Shown here piece by piece: positions 1 to 7,186 of a stretch of 13,889 nucleotides of DNA (positions within the stretch are counted from its first letter, which is position 1; each line of letters begins with the position of its first letter). The notes beneath the pieces were generated by a model. The model did not search any database, was not told where the DNA came from, and saw only the letters and a list, made by a program, of their open reading frames with translations. Position numbers and translations under genes: made by a program. The stretch is from a bacterium (GTDB lineage Bacteria > Krumholzibacteriota > Krumholzibacteria > LZORAL124-64-63): the NCBI GenBank assembly GCA_003646045.1, contig QNDV01000013.1, positions 1-13,889 on the forward strand. Direction: 5' to 3'.

Positions 1-253
1 CGCTGCCGGGCAGGACGGTGATGGCGCCGGCGTCCAGGGTGGTCACCGCGATATCGATGCGGTTATCCACCAGGAAGCTGACGAGGTTGCTGGCGATGGG
101 GGCCTGTGCCACGCCGCCGACGGCGTAGTCCACCGTCGCGCTGTTGTCGACACTGGTTCCGGCGGGGGTGCCCACGGCGAGGGCCGCGGCGGCCGGAATG
201 AGGACCAGGGCTCCGGTTACGAGGAGCACCAGGGGGCGAACGGAACGGTACAT
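1..253 (-). CDS. Exported DUF11-like surface protein, 3' part missing (partial)
   Basis: The gene reads leftward from an ATG at 253 and runs off the window edge, so only about 84 N-terminal residues are seen. The ribosome binding site AGGAGG lies 6 bases before the ATG. Residues 1-27 form a signal peptide: a basic start (YRSVRP), a Leu/Val-rich core and a small-residue region ending ALA. The mature start GTPAGTSVDNSATVDY, followed by SNLVSFLVD and D-I-A-V, closely parallels the protein encoded at 783-1784 (GTPAGADVTAQASVSW, SNATSFTVDEIVDFAV). The two are therefore paralogues. This N-terminal pattern is common in proteins that carry DUF11 'conserved repeat' beta-sandwich domains on the cell surface. 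It is the third gene of a probable operon, 30 bases after the stop of the gene before it. Function beyond surface or envelope structure is unknown. Confidence 0.75.
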   Translation of the reverse strand, partial: MYRSVRPLVLLVTGALVLIPAAAALAVGTPAGTSVDNSATVDYAVGGVAQAPIASNLVSFLVDNRIDIAVTTLDAGAITVLPGS

Positions 254-283
254 TTCAATCCTCCTTGCAGGTGATGCCGCCGG

Positions 284-766
284 TTACAGCAGCTGGGCGA
301 CGTAACTGACCGCACCCGCCTCGCCGGGCTCGAGCTGTCGCTCGAAAACCCAGCGCAGGTGCGTGCAGTCCGCCGCAGTGGCCGGCCGCGGACGACCGTT
401 GTTGCCGGTGATTTCCAGACGGGACAGGGCATCGAAGCTCTGTCCGTCATCCACCGAGAAAACCAGGGTGCACCCGGGCTGCAGACCGTCGGTGCGCAGC
501 AGGTGCATGTGTTCGGGAACGGGATTCGTGATGACGACGTCCTCGGCGTGGTCCGTACCGGAATTGCGGTAGTGGACCGTGTAGATGACTTCGTCACCGG
601 GAACGACCTTGACCGCCGCCGTACGGGCGGTAACGGGAATGCCGTCAGCGCCGGTGGTGACGGTCTCGACTTCGGCCGTGGACTGCAGTTCGATCTGGGC
701 CGTGGCCAGGCAGGGCACGGCCAGGATCAGCAGTCCGGCCAACAGGATTCGGTGACTTCTTGGCAC
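284..766 (-). CDS. Small exported single-domain DUF11 protein
   Basis: This is a 160-residue protein with a GTG start at 766, chosen because GAGGAGG sits 7 bases upstream and a signal peptide follows at once (RSHRILLAGLLILAVPCLATAQ, about 24 residues). The remainder is one Ig-like beta-sandwich of the DUF11 type. It shows the usual order: V-x-PGDEVIYTVHYRNSGTD, then AEDVVITNPVPEHM, and a C-terminal LEPGEAGAVSYVAQLL strand pair. DUF11 domains are repeated extracellular adhesion or stalk modules; a protein with one copy and nothing else could be a subunit or cap of a larger surface structure (inference). The gene starts 16 bases after the stop of the upstream paralogue, so they are probably co-transcribed. 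No catalytic motif is visible. Confidence 0.85.
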   Translation of the reverse strand: MPRSHRILLAGLLILAVPCLATAQIELQSTAEVETVTTGADGIPVTARTAAVKVVPGDEVIYTVHYRNSGTDHAEDVVITNPVPEHMHLLRTDGLQPGCTLVFSVDDGQSFDALSRLEITGNNGRPRPATAADCTHLRWVFERQLEPGEAGAVSYVAQLL

Positions 767-782
767 GACTCGTCCTCCTCGT

Positions 783-1784
783 TCAGGGAATGGACACCTG
801 GAACGCGATCTCCCGGCTCGGTGAGATCGCGGTGATGTCGCCCAGATTGATGGTCAGGGTTCCGGGAATGGTGACGTTGTAGTCACCCGCGTCGGTGTCG
901 GCGGCGTCGGTCAGCGGGACGCCGTCGAGGATCAGGCTGGCGGGCACGAAATCCGTGGCCGGCGGCAGGGGGTCGGTTACCACGACGCCGCGGGCCGTAC
1001 CGCCGCCGGTGGCGGTGACGGTGATGGTGTAGGTGATCAGGGCCCCGGGTCGGGGCTCGCTGCCGCCATCGGGGTCGAGCACGACGGCGGTCTTGGCCAG
1101 TTCGAGTTCCACCGCGGCCACGCGCACCAGGGCGGTGGCGTCGCCGGTACCGCCGCCGCTGCCCAGAACGGCGTCGGTACCGCCCGCGCCGGCGCCCAGT
1201 ACCACTGTTCCGGGCGCACCCACGCCGGTCATGGCGGTGATTACCAGCTTGGCGGTGCCTTCCTGGCGATCCACCACATCCGGGGGCAGGTCCACCAGCA
1301 GGAAGATCGAGATAACCGCGTCGGCGGGCAGATCGGGGTCGTTGCCGCCCTGGACATAGACGTCATCGGCGCCCGGATCCCAGATACCGTTGCCGTTGGT
1401 ATCAAGGTGGACACCGGCCAGCAGGGGGTCGAAATCGTCCCCGGCCAGGGCGTCCAGGGCCAGCAGGCGGAAGGTCTCGGGCCCGTTGCCAGTGTTCAGC
1501 AGGGTGAAGCTGAGGGCGCGGCCGGTTTCGCCGGGAAAGGCCTCGACGCCCGCCGCGTCCTGGCAGACCACGGCGAAGTCGACGATCTCATCGACGGTGA
1601 AGCTGGTGGCGTTGCTCGTGGCGCTGTGGGCTACGCCCTGCTGGTTCCAACTCACCGACGCCTGGGCCGTGACGTCGGCGCCCGCGGGGGTCCCCCCGGC
1701 AAAGGCGCGCGCGCCGCAGCACGACAGCGTGGCGGTCAGCAGCAGGATGCCCATCGCGCGACGCGACGGCCCCTGTGCCTGCAT
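783..1784 (-). CDS. Exported DUF11-repeat surface protein
   Basis: The protein has about 333 residues and is the first gene of a three-gene surface-protein run. I chose ATG 1784 over an in-frame TTG at 1790 because GAGAGA lies at a suitable distance before the ATG. A signal peptide occupies about residues 1-29 (RRAMGILLLTATLSCCGARAFA). The N-terminal half holds beta-rich sequence with ETGRALSFTLLNTGNGPETF and a Ca-binding-like LDTNGNGIWDPGADD loop around residues 133-147. A Gly/Ala-rich linker (LGAGAGGTDAVLGSGGGTGD) follows. The last 110 residues are a DUF11 domain (ELELAKTAVVLDP, then PGALITYTITVTATGGGTARGVVVTDPLPPATDF). The TGA stop is 11 bases or so before the ribosome binding site of the next gene. 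It lacks a recognisable C-terminal sorting signal. Probably an extracellular structural or adhesive protein. Confidence 0.85.
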   Translation of the reverse strand: MQAQGPSRRAMGILLLTATLSCCGARAFAGGTPAGADVTAQASVSWNQQGVAHSATSNATSFTVDEIVDFAVVCQDAAGVEAFPGETGRALSFTLLNTGNGPETFRLLALDALAGDDFDPLLAGVHLDTNGNGIWDPGADDVYVQGGNDPDLPADAVISIFLLVDLPPDVVDRQEGTAKLVITAMTGVGAPGTVVLGAGAGGTDAVLGSGGGTGDATALVRVAAVELELAKTAVVLDPDGGSEPRPGALITYTITVTATGGGTARGVVVTDPLPPATDFVPASLILDGVPLTDAADTDAGDYNVTIPGTLTINLGDITAISPSREIAFQVSIP

Positions 1785-1802
1785 GGCCAATTCTCTCTCG
1801 GG

Positions 1803-1832
1803 TACGGAAGGATTTAAGGGCGACCTTCCGTA
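1803..1832. repeat. Perfect 9-bp inverted repeat upstream of the DUF11 genes
   Basis: TACGGAAGG at 1803-1811 is matched by its exact reverse complement CCTTCCGTA at 1824-1832, with a 12-base AT-containing spacer (TTAAAT on the minus strand). It ends about 19 bases upstream of the ATG at 1784, just before the ribosome binding site. It could be an operator overlapping a promoter -10 element, or a hairpin in the 5' untranslated leader. The sequence alone does not separate these. Confidence 0.5.
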
Positions 1833-1973
1833 TGAATGTCGAGTCCCGCGGCGGCCGGGCGAGGGCCTGGTCCGGGGATGGTTGACTTCAGGCGAATCGG
1901 CTGACAGGCGGGGAACTTGAGGGGATTCAAGGAAGGGTCCGGGAGCAGAGGGGTATCAGGGGAACTCGGGAAG

Positions 1974-2005
1974 CGGGGACCGGCCCGTCGTGGGACCGGT
2001 CCCCG
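1974..2005 (-). terminator. Terminator-like hairpin after the S9 peptidase gene
   Basis: A 10-bp perfect stem (CGGGGACCGG at 1974-1983 with CCGGTCCCCG at 1996-2005) continues inward with CCC/GGG pairs and one bulged A. It begins 7 bases past the TAG stop at 2013. There is no clear run of T after the stem on the minus strand, so it is a weak intrinsic terminator, or it protects the 3' end of the mRNA. Confidence 0.55.
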
Positions 2006-2012
2006 AACGGAG

Positions 2013-4604
2013 CTAGCGCCAGTCCTCGGGCTCGGGATACAAGGCATCCCACCAGCCGTCCCGCTGTTTGAGGTACTTGGCGAAGAAAGCCAGAATCGTG
2101 TCGTTCCACATGATCCTCTGGTCGTGGTCCTCGATCCAGTGGTTCTGGCCCACGATCTGGACGTACTCCACCTCGCGTCCCAGCAGCTTGAGCGCCGTGA
2201 ACAGCTGATCGCTCTCGCCCACCGGCACGTTGGTGTCGGCGTCGCCGTGGACCAGCAGCAGGGGCGTGTTGATTTTGTCGGCCTGGAAGAGAGCACTCTG
2301 CTCGATGTAGAGATCCCGGTCGTTCCAGGGGAAGGCATCGGCCAGGGCGCGGGCCCCGTAGGCGTAGCCCCACAGGCCTTCTCCCCAATAGCTGCTGATG
2401 CTGGAGATACCGGCGTGGCTTACCGCGGCGGCGAACAGGTCCGTCTGGGTCGTCAGGTACATGGTCAGGAAGCCACCGTAACTGGCGCCGATACAGCCCA
2501 CCGCGGCGGGGTCGGCGTAGGGGTGGGTCGCCAGGAAGGCCTTGGTGCCCTCGATCACCTCCATGGCGGTGATGCGCCCCCAGTCGTTGACGTGGCGCGC
2601 GGCCATGGCCTGTCCGTAGCCCGTGGCGCCCGAGGGCTCGGGCACGTAGATCAGGTAGTCCTGGGCCGCCCATACGTTCTTGGGATAGCGCCCGCCGAAG
2701 TCCACGGTCACCGGCGAGGTGCCGCCGTAGTAGTAGACGATCACGGGATACCGGCGCTCCGGGTCGAAACCGGGGGGGAAATAGACGCGGCCGTCCAACT
2801 TTTCGCCGTTGGGCAGTTCCGCCACCCAGGGTTCGGACTTGCCGAAGTTCACGTCCTGCCAGGCCTGGACTCCGGGGTCGTGCAGTAGTTCTGCCCGGTT
2901 CTTCTTGAGATCCAGACGATGCACCCGCCGTGGCGTGGTGGCACCCGAGCCCCGTGCCACGGCCCGGTTGCCACGGCGTGGCAGCACGATCTCGTCGGTG
3001 GTGCCGAAACCGGTCTCCACCCGTTCCCACTGGTCGTCACCCGGCTTCAGGCGGAAGACATTGTGGTACTGGGTGTCGGTGCAGCGAGCGTAGACACGAC
3101 CATCAGCCGCATTCCAGCGAGCCCAGGCCACGTCCGGACGCAGATCGATGGTGATGGCCTCCGGCTGGCGGTCGGCGAAGCTCCACAGGTAGAGCTGTCC
3201 GCCGTAGTCGTTGGCCTGCACACCCTCGGGCAGGTTGCGGCCCAGGCCGTCGAAAGCACTGGGCGAACCGCCGAGCAGCAGGGTCGCCCCGTCGGGACTG
3301 AACTCGGCACTGTCCAGCCAGGGGTCATCCAGCAGCTTGTCGGCCTTCAGGCTGGTCAGGTCCATCAACCAGAGTTCGCTGGCGAAATAGGGGCGTTGTG
3401 TGAGATCGGGTTCGCTCAGGAAGAACAGCAGGCTGCCGTTGTCGGGAGAGACGCGCCAGCTGCCGGGGCTGACCGGACCGGCAGTGAGGCGCCGGGTGTA
3501 ACCGCCTGGTATGAAAGCCTGTACCAGGTGGCTGCGGTTGCGCCACCAGGTCTGCCGGTCGGAGGGGTTGTGCACGCGCTTGACGCCGCGGTCGTCGGCT
3601 TCTGGCTTGTTCTCTACCTCGTAGACCAGGAAGGACCCGTCGGGTGACCAACGCCACGAGCCCATGTCCGCCACGTCCTCGAGCACCGGCTCGACCCGCT
3701 TGGCGTCCAGGTCGTGGAGCCAGACGGTGGTCTTGCCGTCGGTGACGGTGCTCCAACTGAGTCGGTTGCCGGACTCGAGCCAGCGCAGGCCGCCGGGTTC
3801 GCCACCCCGCCACAGGGCCACCAGATCGCCCCGGTCGGTGTCGCGGATCTCCAGCCAGGTCTCGTGGTGCCCGCCGTCGCGATACTCGCCCAGGCTGATG
3901 GCGCAGAAGCGGCCGTCCGGGGCCAGGGCCAGATCACTGAGGCGCGGTGCGTCCAGGACCAGGCGGACGTCGGTAGTGCGGTCGGGAGTGACGGACAGGG
4001 CCAGGGTGCCATCACCGATCTCCGCATCCGGGGTCACGGACAGGTCCGACAACCAGGTATTCATGGTGCGCAGCACGATCAGGTGCTTGCCCAGCGCCAG
4101 GTCGAGATCCGCCGTCAGGGTATCGCCCTTACCCTTGGCCAGGGTCAGGGGCGCACCGTCCAGCACACCCTCGACTGTTTCGGGAGCGACTACCGTCAGT
4201 TTGGCCTGCTGCCAACGGTCGCTGGTGACGTAGAAGGCGGTCCAGGTGGCGGTGTTGCCGTCGGCCGTCACGGGGAAGGAGGCATCACGGGTCAGGCGCC
4301 AGGTCAGGGGGCGGCCGTCGGGCCCGGTGATCTCGTCGCCCGCGGCGGGCCAGTTGCCACCCGGCAGGGCGGGGGCCTCGGCCAGCAGCTGCTCGATGTC
4401 CACTCCGGCGCGGTCCGCATCGTGGAAGGCCGGCAGGCGCAACATCACCGGCCCGGCGCGCAGGACGTCGCCGGGGACGACGGCAGCCGGTGCGGCGGTG
4501 GTGTCTGTGGTCGCGTCGGAAACTGTATCGGCGGCGCTCGCGATCCCAGTCGACAGCGTAACCAGGGCCAGCAGGGAAAGCAGCAGGTAGCGGGCGGTGC
4601 GCAT
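2013..4604 (-). CDS. Exported S9-family prolyl oligopeptidase / dipeptidyl-peptidase-like serine peptidase
   Basis: The protein has 863 residues. I chose ATG 4604 because GGAGGA stands just before it and a signal peptide starts immediately (MRTARYLLLSLLALVTLSTGIASA). A longer in-frame start at 4658 would bury that signal. The middle, about residues 210-560, has the repeating pattern of a beta-propeller (SPDGSFLVYEVEN, VSPDNGSLLFFLSEP, FSPDGATLLLGG). The C-terminal 260 residues are an alpha/beta hydrolase. Its nucleophile is Ser708 in GASYGG, with Asp790 in HGDADTNVP and His822 in GQNHW. This matches peptidase family S9, which cleaves short peptides, often after proline, in the periplasm or on the surface. 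About 130 residues before the propeller (VVAPETVEGVLDG region) resemble a small beta domain I cannot name. It is divergent from the YihY gene and is probably a single-gene unit. Confidence 0.92.
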   Translation of the reverse strand: MRTARYLLLSLLALVTLSTGIASAADTVSDATTDTTAAPAAVVPGDVLRAGPVMLRLPAFHDADRAGVDIEQLLAEAPALPGGNWPAAGDEITGPDGRPLTWRLTRDASFPVTADGNTATWTAFYVTSDRWQQAKLTVVAPETVEGVLDGAPLTLAKGKGDTLTADLDLALGKHLIVLRTMNTWLSDLSVTPDAEIGDGTLALSVTPDRTTDVRLVLDAPRLSDLALAPDGRFCAISLGEYRDGGHHETWLEIRDTDRGDLVALWRGGEPGGLRWLESGNRLSWSTVTDGKTTVWLHDLDAKRVEPVLEDVADMGSWRWSPDGSFLVYEVENKPEADDRGVKRVHNPSDRQTWWRNRSHLVQAFIPGGYTRRLTAGPVSPGSWRVSPDNGSLLFFLSEPDLTQRPYFASELWLMDLTSLKADKLLDDPWLDSAEFSPDGATLLLGGSPSAFDGLGRNLPEGVQANDYGGQLYLWSFADRQPEAITIDLRPDVAWARWNAADGRVYARCTDTQYHNVFRLKPGDDQWERVETGFGTTDEIVLPRRGNRAVARGSGATTPRRVHRLDLKKNRAELLHDPGVQAWQDVNFGKSEPWVAELPNGEKLDGRVYFPPGFDPERRYPVIVYYYGGTSPVTVDFGGRYPKNVWAAQDYLIYVPEPSGATGYGQAMAARHVNDWGRITAMEVIEGTKAFLATHPYADPAAVGCIGASYGGFLTMYLTTQTDLFAAAVSHAGISSISSYWGEGLWGYAYGARALADAFPWNDRDLYIEQSALFQADKINTPLLLVHGDADTNVPVGESDQLFTALKLLGREVEYVQIVGQNHWIEDHDQRIMWNDTILAFFAKYLKQRDGWWDALYPEPEDWR

Positions 4605-4749
4605 GATTCCTCCAGCGGTTGGAAGGGAGTCGGGGACGATGTCACGAAAATAGGCCATGGAACGGTGGGAGGAAACCGTCGAATGGAGTTACCCAGCCCG
4701 GCGGATCGGGGTTGATTTTCGCGCCGGTGTCCCTGATTCTTCCCGTATC

Positions 4750-5625
4750 ATGCTATTCGAACGCAGATTGCGACGGTCGTGGCTGTTCATGGTCCGTCTC
4801 CAGCGCGAGTTGGCCTACGACGACGTCATGGGGATGGCGGCGCAGATATCCTATTACACCATGCTGGCGCTGTTTCCCTTCCTGATCTTCGTGCTGTCGG
4901 TGGTCAGCCTCTTTCCCCTCGGCGCGAAATTGCAGCCCATGTTGCTGGACGCCCTCCAGGAACAGATGCCCCTGGAAGCGGCCAACTACGTCACCGATAT
5001 CGTCATTGGCCTGCTGCCGACGGCCAACAGCGGATTGCTGAGCCTCGGTCTGGCAGCCTCCCTGTGGGGTGCGTCCATGGCTGTGGGCGCCCTGATCACC
5101 ACCATCAACCGGGCTTACAACATCCGGCCGCGGCGAAACATGGTCACCCAGAAGGTCATGGCAATCCTGTTGACCCTGGCGCTGTCCGGACTGTGGCTCA
5201 TGGCCATGACCATCATCCTGGTGGGTCCGCAGATCACCCAGCATATCTTCGAGTTCGTGGGTATCGCCAGCGAGACCAACACCTTCTGGACCACGATGCG
5301 ACTGCCCATGGCCTTCATGCTGAACCTGGTGGCGCTTGCGGTGCTGTACTACATCGCGCCCGAGGCCAAGCAGAAGTTCCAGTGGATCCTGCCCGGGGCC
5401 ATAACCGCCACCACGCTGTGGATGGTGGCCTCGTCGGTGTTCAGGCTCTTCCTGCGGAATTTCGGGCAGTACAACACCACCTACGGCTCGGTGGCGGCGT
5501 TGATTATCCTCATGATATGGTTGTGGATCAGCGGCTTGGTGTTCCTGCTGGGAGCAGAGATCAATGCCCTCATGAAGCGGCTCGAAACCGACGACCCCCC
5601 GCGACGCGTGCGCCTGCTGCGCTGA
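4750..5625 (+). CDS. YihY/BrkB-family inner membrane protein
   Basis: The protein has 291 residues from ATG 4750. An in-frame ATG at 4657 would add 31 non-hydrophobic residues unlike the family; neither start has a clear ribosome binding site, so the start is the least certain part. The family hallmarks are clear: a basic amphipathic N-terminus, then AAQISYYTMLALFPFLIF as the first membrane helix. Next come SLWGASMAVGALITTIN with a following basic RPRRN, and further helices at VMAILLTLALSGLWLMAM, PMAFMLNLVALAVLYYIAP and WILPGAITATTLWMVAS. YGSVAALIILMIWLWISG with GAEIN at the end completes six helices. YihY/BrkB proteins (PF03631) were once called ribonuclease BN; the role is still poorly defined. 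This is the first gene of a plus-strand run with OsmC-like and ExbD genes. Confidence 0.9.
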   Translation: MLFERRLRRSWLFMVRLQRELAYDDVMGMAAQISYYTMLALFPFLIFVLSVVSLFPLGAKLQPMLLDALQEQMPLEAANYVTDIVIGLLPTANSGLLSLGLAASLWGASMAVGALITTINRAYNIRPRRNMVTQKVMAILLTLALSGLWLMAMTIILVGPQITQHIFEFVGIASETNTFWTTMRLPMAFMLNLVALAVLYYIAPEAKQKFQWILPGAITATTLWMVASSVFRLFLRNFGQYNTTYGSVAALIILMIWLWISGLVFLLGAEINALMKRLETDDPPRRVRLLR

Positions 5626-5675
5626 AGTGTCCTGGAATATCACCGTGTCCTGTAACCACATCCCGGGAGAACGAC

Positions 5676-6110
5676 ATGAATGAGATGACCACCACCTGGG
5701 CCGGCGGCCTGCGCTTCGTCCACCGCTCGGCAACCGGCCACGCCGTGGTCACCGACGCGCCCGAAGCGGCGGGTGGTTATGATTCGGCACCCACGCCCAT
5801 GGAGCTGATCATCCTGTCTCTGATTGGATGTACCGGCGTGGACGTGGCCAGCATCCTGCTGAAAATGAAGCAGCCGCTGGAGTCGTTCACCGTCTCGGCT
5901 AGCCATGAGCGGGCCGAGGAGCATCCCAAGGTCTATACGAGGATCCACCTGGTCTACAACCTGACCGGTGATCTGGACGCGAAGAGGGTGCGGCGTGCGG
6001 TCAACCTGTCCGAAAATACCTATTGCTCGGTTTCGGCCATGCTGCGGGGCACGACGGAAATCACCAACGAGATCCGTATCAATGGCGACGACGTGACCGT
6101 GGCCCTATGA
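5676..6110 (+). CDS. OsmC-family thiol-dependent peroxide-reductase-like protein
   Basis: This is a 144-residue cytoplasmic protein. GGGAGA lies a few bases before ATG 5676. It has the two conserved cysteines of the OsmC/Ohr fold: Cys52 in LIGCTGVDVASIL, at the start of the long central helix, and Cys117 in ENTYCSVSAML. The preceding SAPTPMELIILSLIGC stretch is typical of the YhfA-like OsmC subgroup. Members of the wider family reduce organic hydroperoxides with the cysteine pair, although the physiological substrate of the YhfA branch is not settled. It lies 50 bases after the YihY gene and 43 before the next gene, in the same direction, consistent with one transcript. Length is normal for the family. 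Assignment to the family is secure; the exact substrate is not. Confidence 0.92.
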   Translation: MNEMTTTWAGGLRFVHRSATGHAVVTDAPEAAGGYDSAPTPMELIILSLIGCTGVDVASILLKMKQPLESFTVSASHERAEEHPKVYTRIHLVYNLTGDLDAKRVRRAVNLSENTYCSVSAMLRGTTEITNEIRINGDDVTVAL

Positions 6111-6153
6111 TTTCCTGACGCTATCGCTTCGCACCGATCAACGGGAGAACCCC

Positions 6154-6672
6154 TTGACCGAACGCCTCACCATGCGCCCCGTATTCACCATTCCCCTGCA
6201 GGGGGATGGCACCGCCGTGCTGCAGAAGGTGCATGAGCGACTGGGGCGGGAGCAGGCACCGTTCGTGGGTCAGGTTCTCAAACGACATGCGTTCCTGCAG
6301 CTGCCCCGGCACGAGCGCAGCCTGTTGTCGCCCTACCTCAACCTCCAGCTGCGGGACAGGGACGACGGCAGCGTGTGCCTGGACGGACGCTTCACGCCCC
6401 ACCCGGCGGTATGGACGGGGTTCATGGCCATCTACGGGGTGCTGGCCATGGTGGGCCTGGCCGGGCTGGTGTTGGGGTGGGCCCAGACCACGGTGGACGA
6501 GTATCCCTGGGGCTTCTGGGCCGCGCCGGTCTGTCTGGTGCTGATCGCTTTTGTCTATGGTGCCTCGGTCATCGGCCAGGGATTGACGGCGGACGAGATG
6601 CACGCCCAGAGGCGATTCGTGGAGCGGTCCCTGCACGAGGCGGGCGAGGTTGTGCCCGGTTGTGATTTCTGA
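6154..6672 (+). CDS. Unrecognised two-helix membrane protein
   Basis: The predicted product has 172 residues. The start is a TTG at 6154 with GGGAGA six bases upstream, the same spacing style as the preceding gene; ATG 6172 is a fallback. The N-terminal 90 residues are soluble and mixed, with FVGQVLKRHAFLQL followed by SLLSPYLNLQLRDRDDGSVCLDGRF. After that come THE two predicted membrane helices, about residues 90-111 (WTGFMAIYGVLAMVGLAGLVLGW) shortened at its ends, and 120-140 (FWAAPVCLVLIAFVYGASVIG). A short charged tail follows. The layout, a small 'F-x-G-x-V' soluble part then a His-Pro before two helices, resembles uncharacterised small membrane proteins I cannot name. It sits between an OsmC-like gene and an ExbD gene; it is not an ExbB/TolQ protein, having no such helices or length. 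Confidence 0.7.
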   Translation: MTERLTMRPVFTIPLQGDGTAVLQKVHERLGREQAPFVGQVLKRHAFLQLPRHERSLLSPYLNLQLRDRDDGSVCLDGRFTPHPAVWTGFMAIYGVLAMVGLAGLVLGWAQTTVDEYPWGFWAAPVCLVLIAFVYGASVIGQGLTADEMHAQRRFVERSLHEAGEVVPGCDF

Positions 6673-6688
6673 TGGAGGTACAGGCGGC

Positions 6689-7105
6689 GTGATCAACGTG
6701 CGACAGACAATCCGTGGTGGCGACAAGGTGGATATCAACATGGGTCCCCTGGTGGACATGGTCTTCCTGCTACTGATCTTTTTCGTGGTGACCACCAGCT
6801 TCGTCAAGGAGTCGGGTATCGAAGTGCAACGGTCCACCGCGGCTACGGCCGAGGTCAAGGCCAAGGGGAACATCATGATCGGCGTCAGCCCCGCCGGCGA
6901 GGTCTACTACGAGGGTCGCAAGGTGGATGTGCGCAGCGTGCGCGGCCTGGTGGAACGGGCCCTGGCCGAGGATCCCGAGGGCGCGGTGGTGGTGGTGGCG
7001 GATCGGACCAGCCAAACCGGCTCCGTGGTGGCGGTCATGGACCAGGCCAGGTTGGCGGGAGCGGCCAGTCTGAGCCTGGCGGCGCGCCGGGAAGCGGGCG
7101 ACTGA
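6689..7105 (+). CDS. ExbD/TolR-family proton-channel subunit
   Basis: The protein has 138 residues from GTG 6689, with GGAGG ten bases upstream; the preceding gene stops 16 bases before it. It has the ExbD/TolR plan: a short cytoplasmic N-terminus, one membrane helix (about residues 18-40, MGPLVDMVFLLLIFFVVTTS) carrying the essential Asp23, and a periplasmic C-terminal domain ending in the typical VVVVADRTSQTGSVVAVMDQARLAG segment. ExbD and TolR work with five ExbB/TolQ subunits to turn proton flow into force for outer-membrane transport or envelope constriction. No ExbB/TolQ gene lies next to it in this window, which is unusual. Whether it borrows ExbB from elsewhere cannot be told from here. 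A strong terminator hairpin follows 24 bases after the stop, so it is the last gene of its run. Confidence 0.92.
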   Translation: MINVRQTIRGGDKVDINMGPLVDMVFLLLIFFVVTTSFVKESGIEVQRSTAATAEVKAKGNIMIGVSPAGEVYYEGRKVDVRSVRGLVERALAEDPEGAVVVVADRTSQTGSVVAVMDQARLAGAASLSLAARREAGD

Positions 7106-7129
7106 AACACCAGGACGGGATGACCCGAA

Positions 7130-7168
7130 AAGCGCCGCGCCCCTCCCGGGGGCGCGGCGCTTGCTTTT
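7130..7168. terminator. Bidirectional intrinsic terminator
   Basis: A perfect 14-bp stem (AAGCGCCGCGCCCC at 7130-7143, matched at 7149-7162) has a 5-base TCCCG loop. It is followed by TTGCTTTT on the plus strand and by TTTTCGGG on the minus strand. It lies between the convergent ExbD (stop 7105) and HtrA (stop 7187) genes and should end both transcripts. Confidence 0.88.
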
Positions 7169-7186
7169 GCGGATCCGGCGGGTGGG

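Noticed and set aside
783..785. TGA at the end of the DUF11 gene as another recoded codon.
   Set aside because: It is followed at once by the ribosome binding site and GTG of the next gene, in a different frame context with its own signal peptide.
4779..5675. An apparent long N-terminal extension of the OsmC-like protein.
   Set aside because: It overlaps YihY in another frame and is His/Pro/Gly-rich; ATG 5676 with GGGAGA gives a normal-length OsmC.
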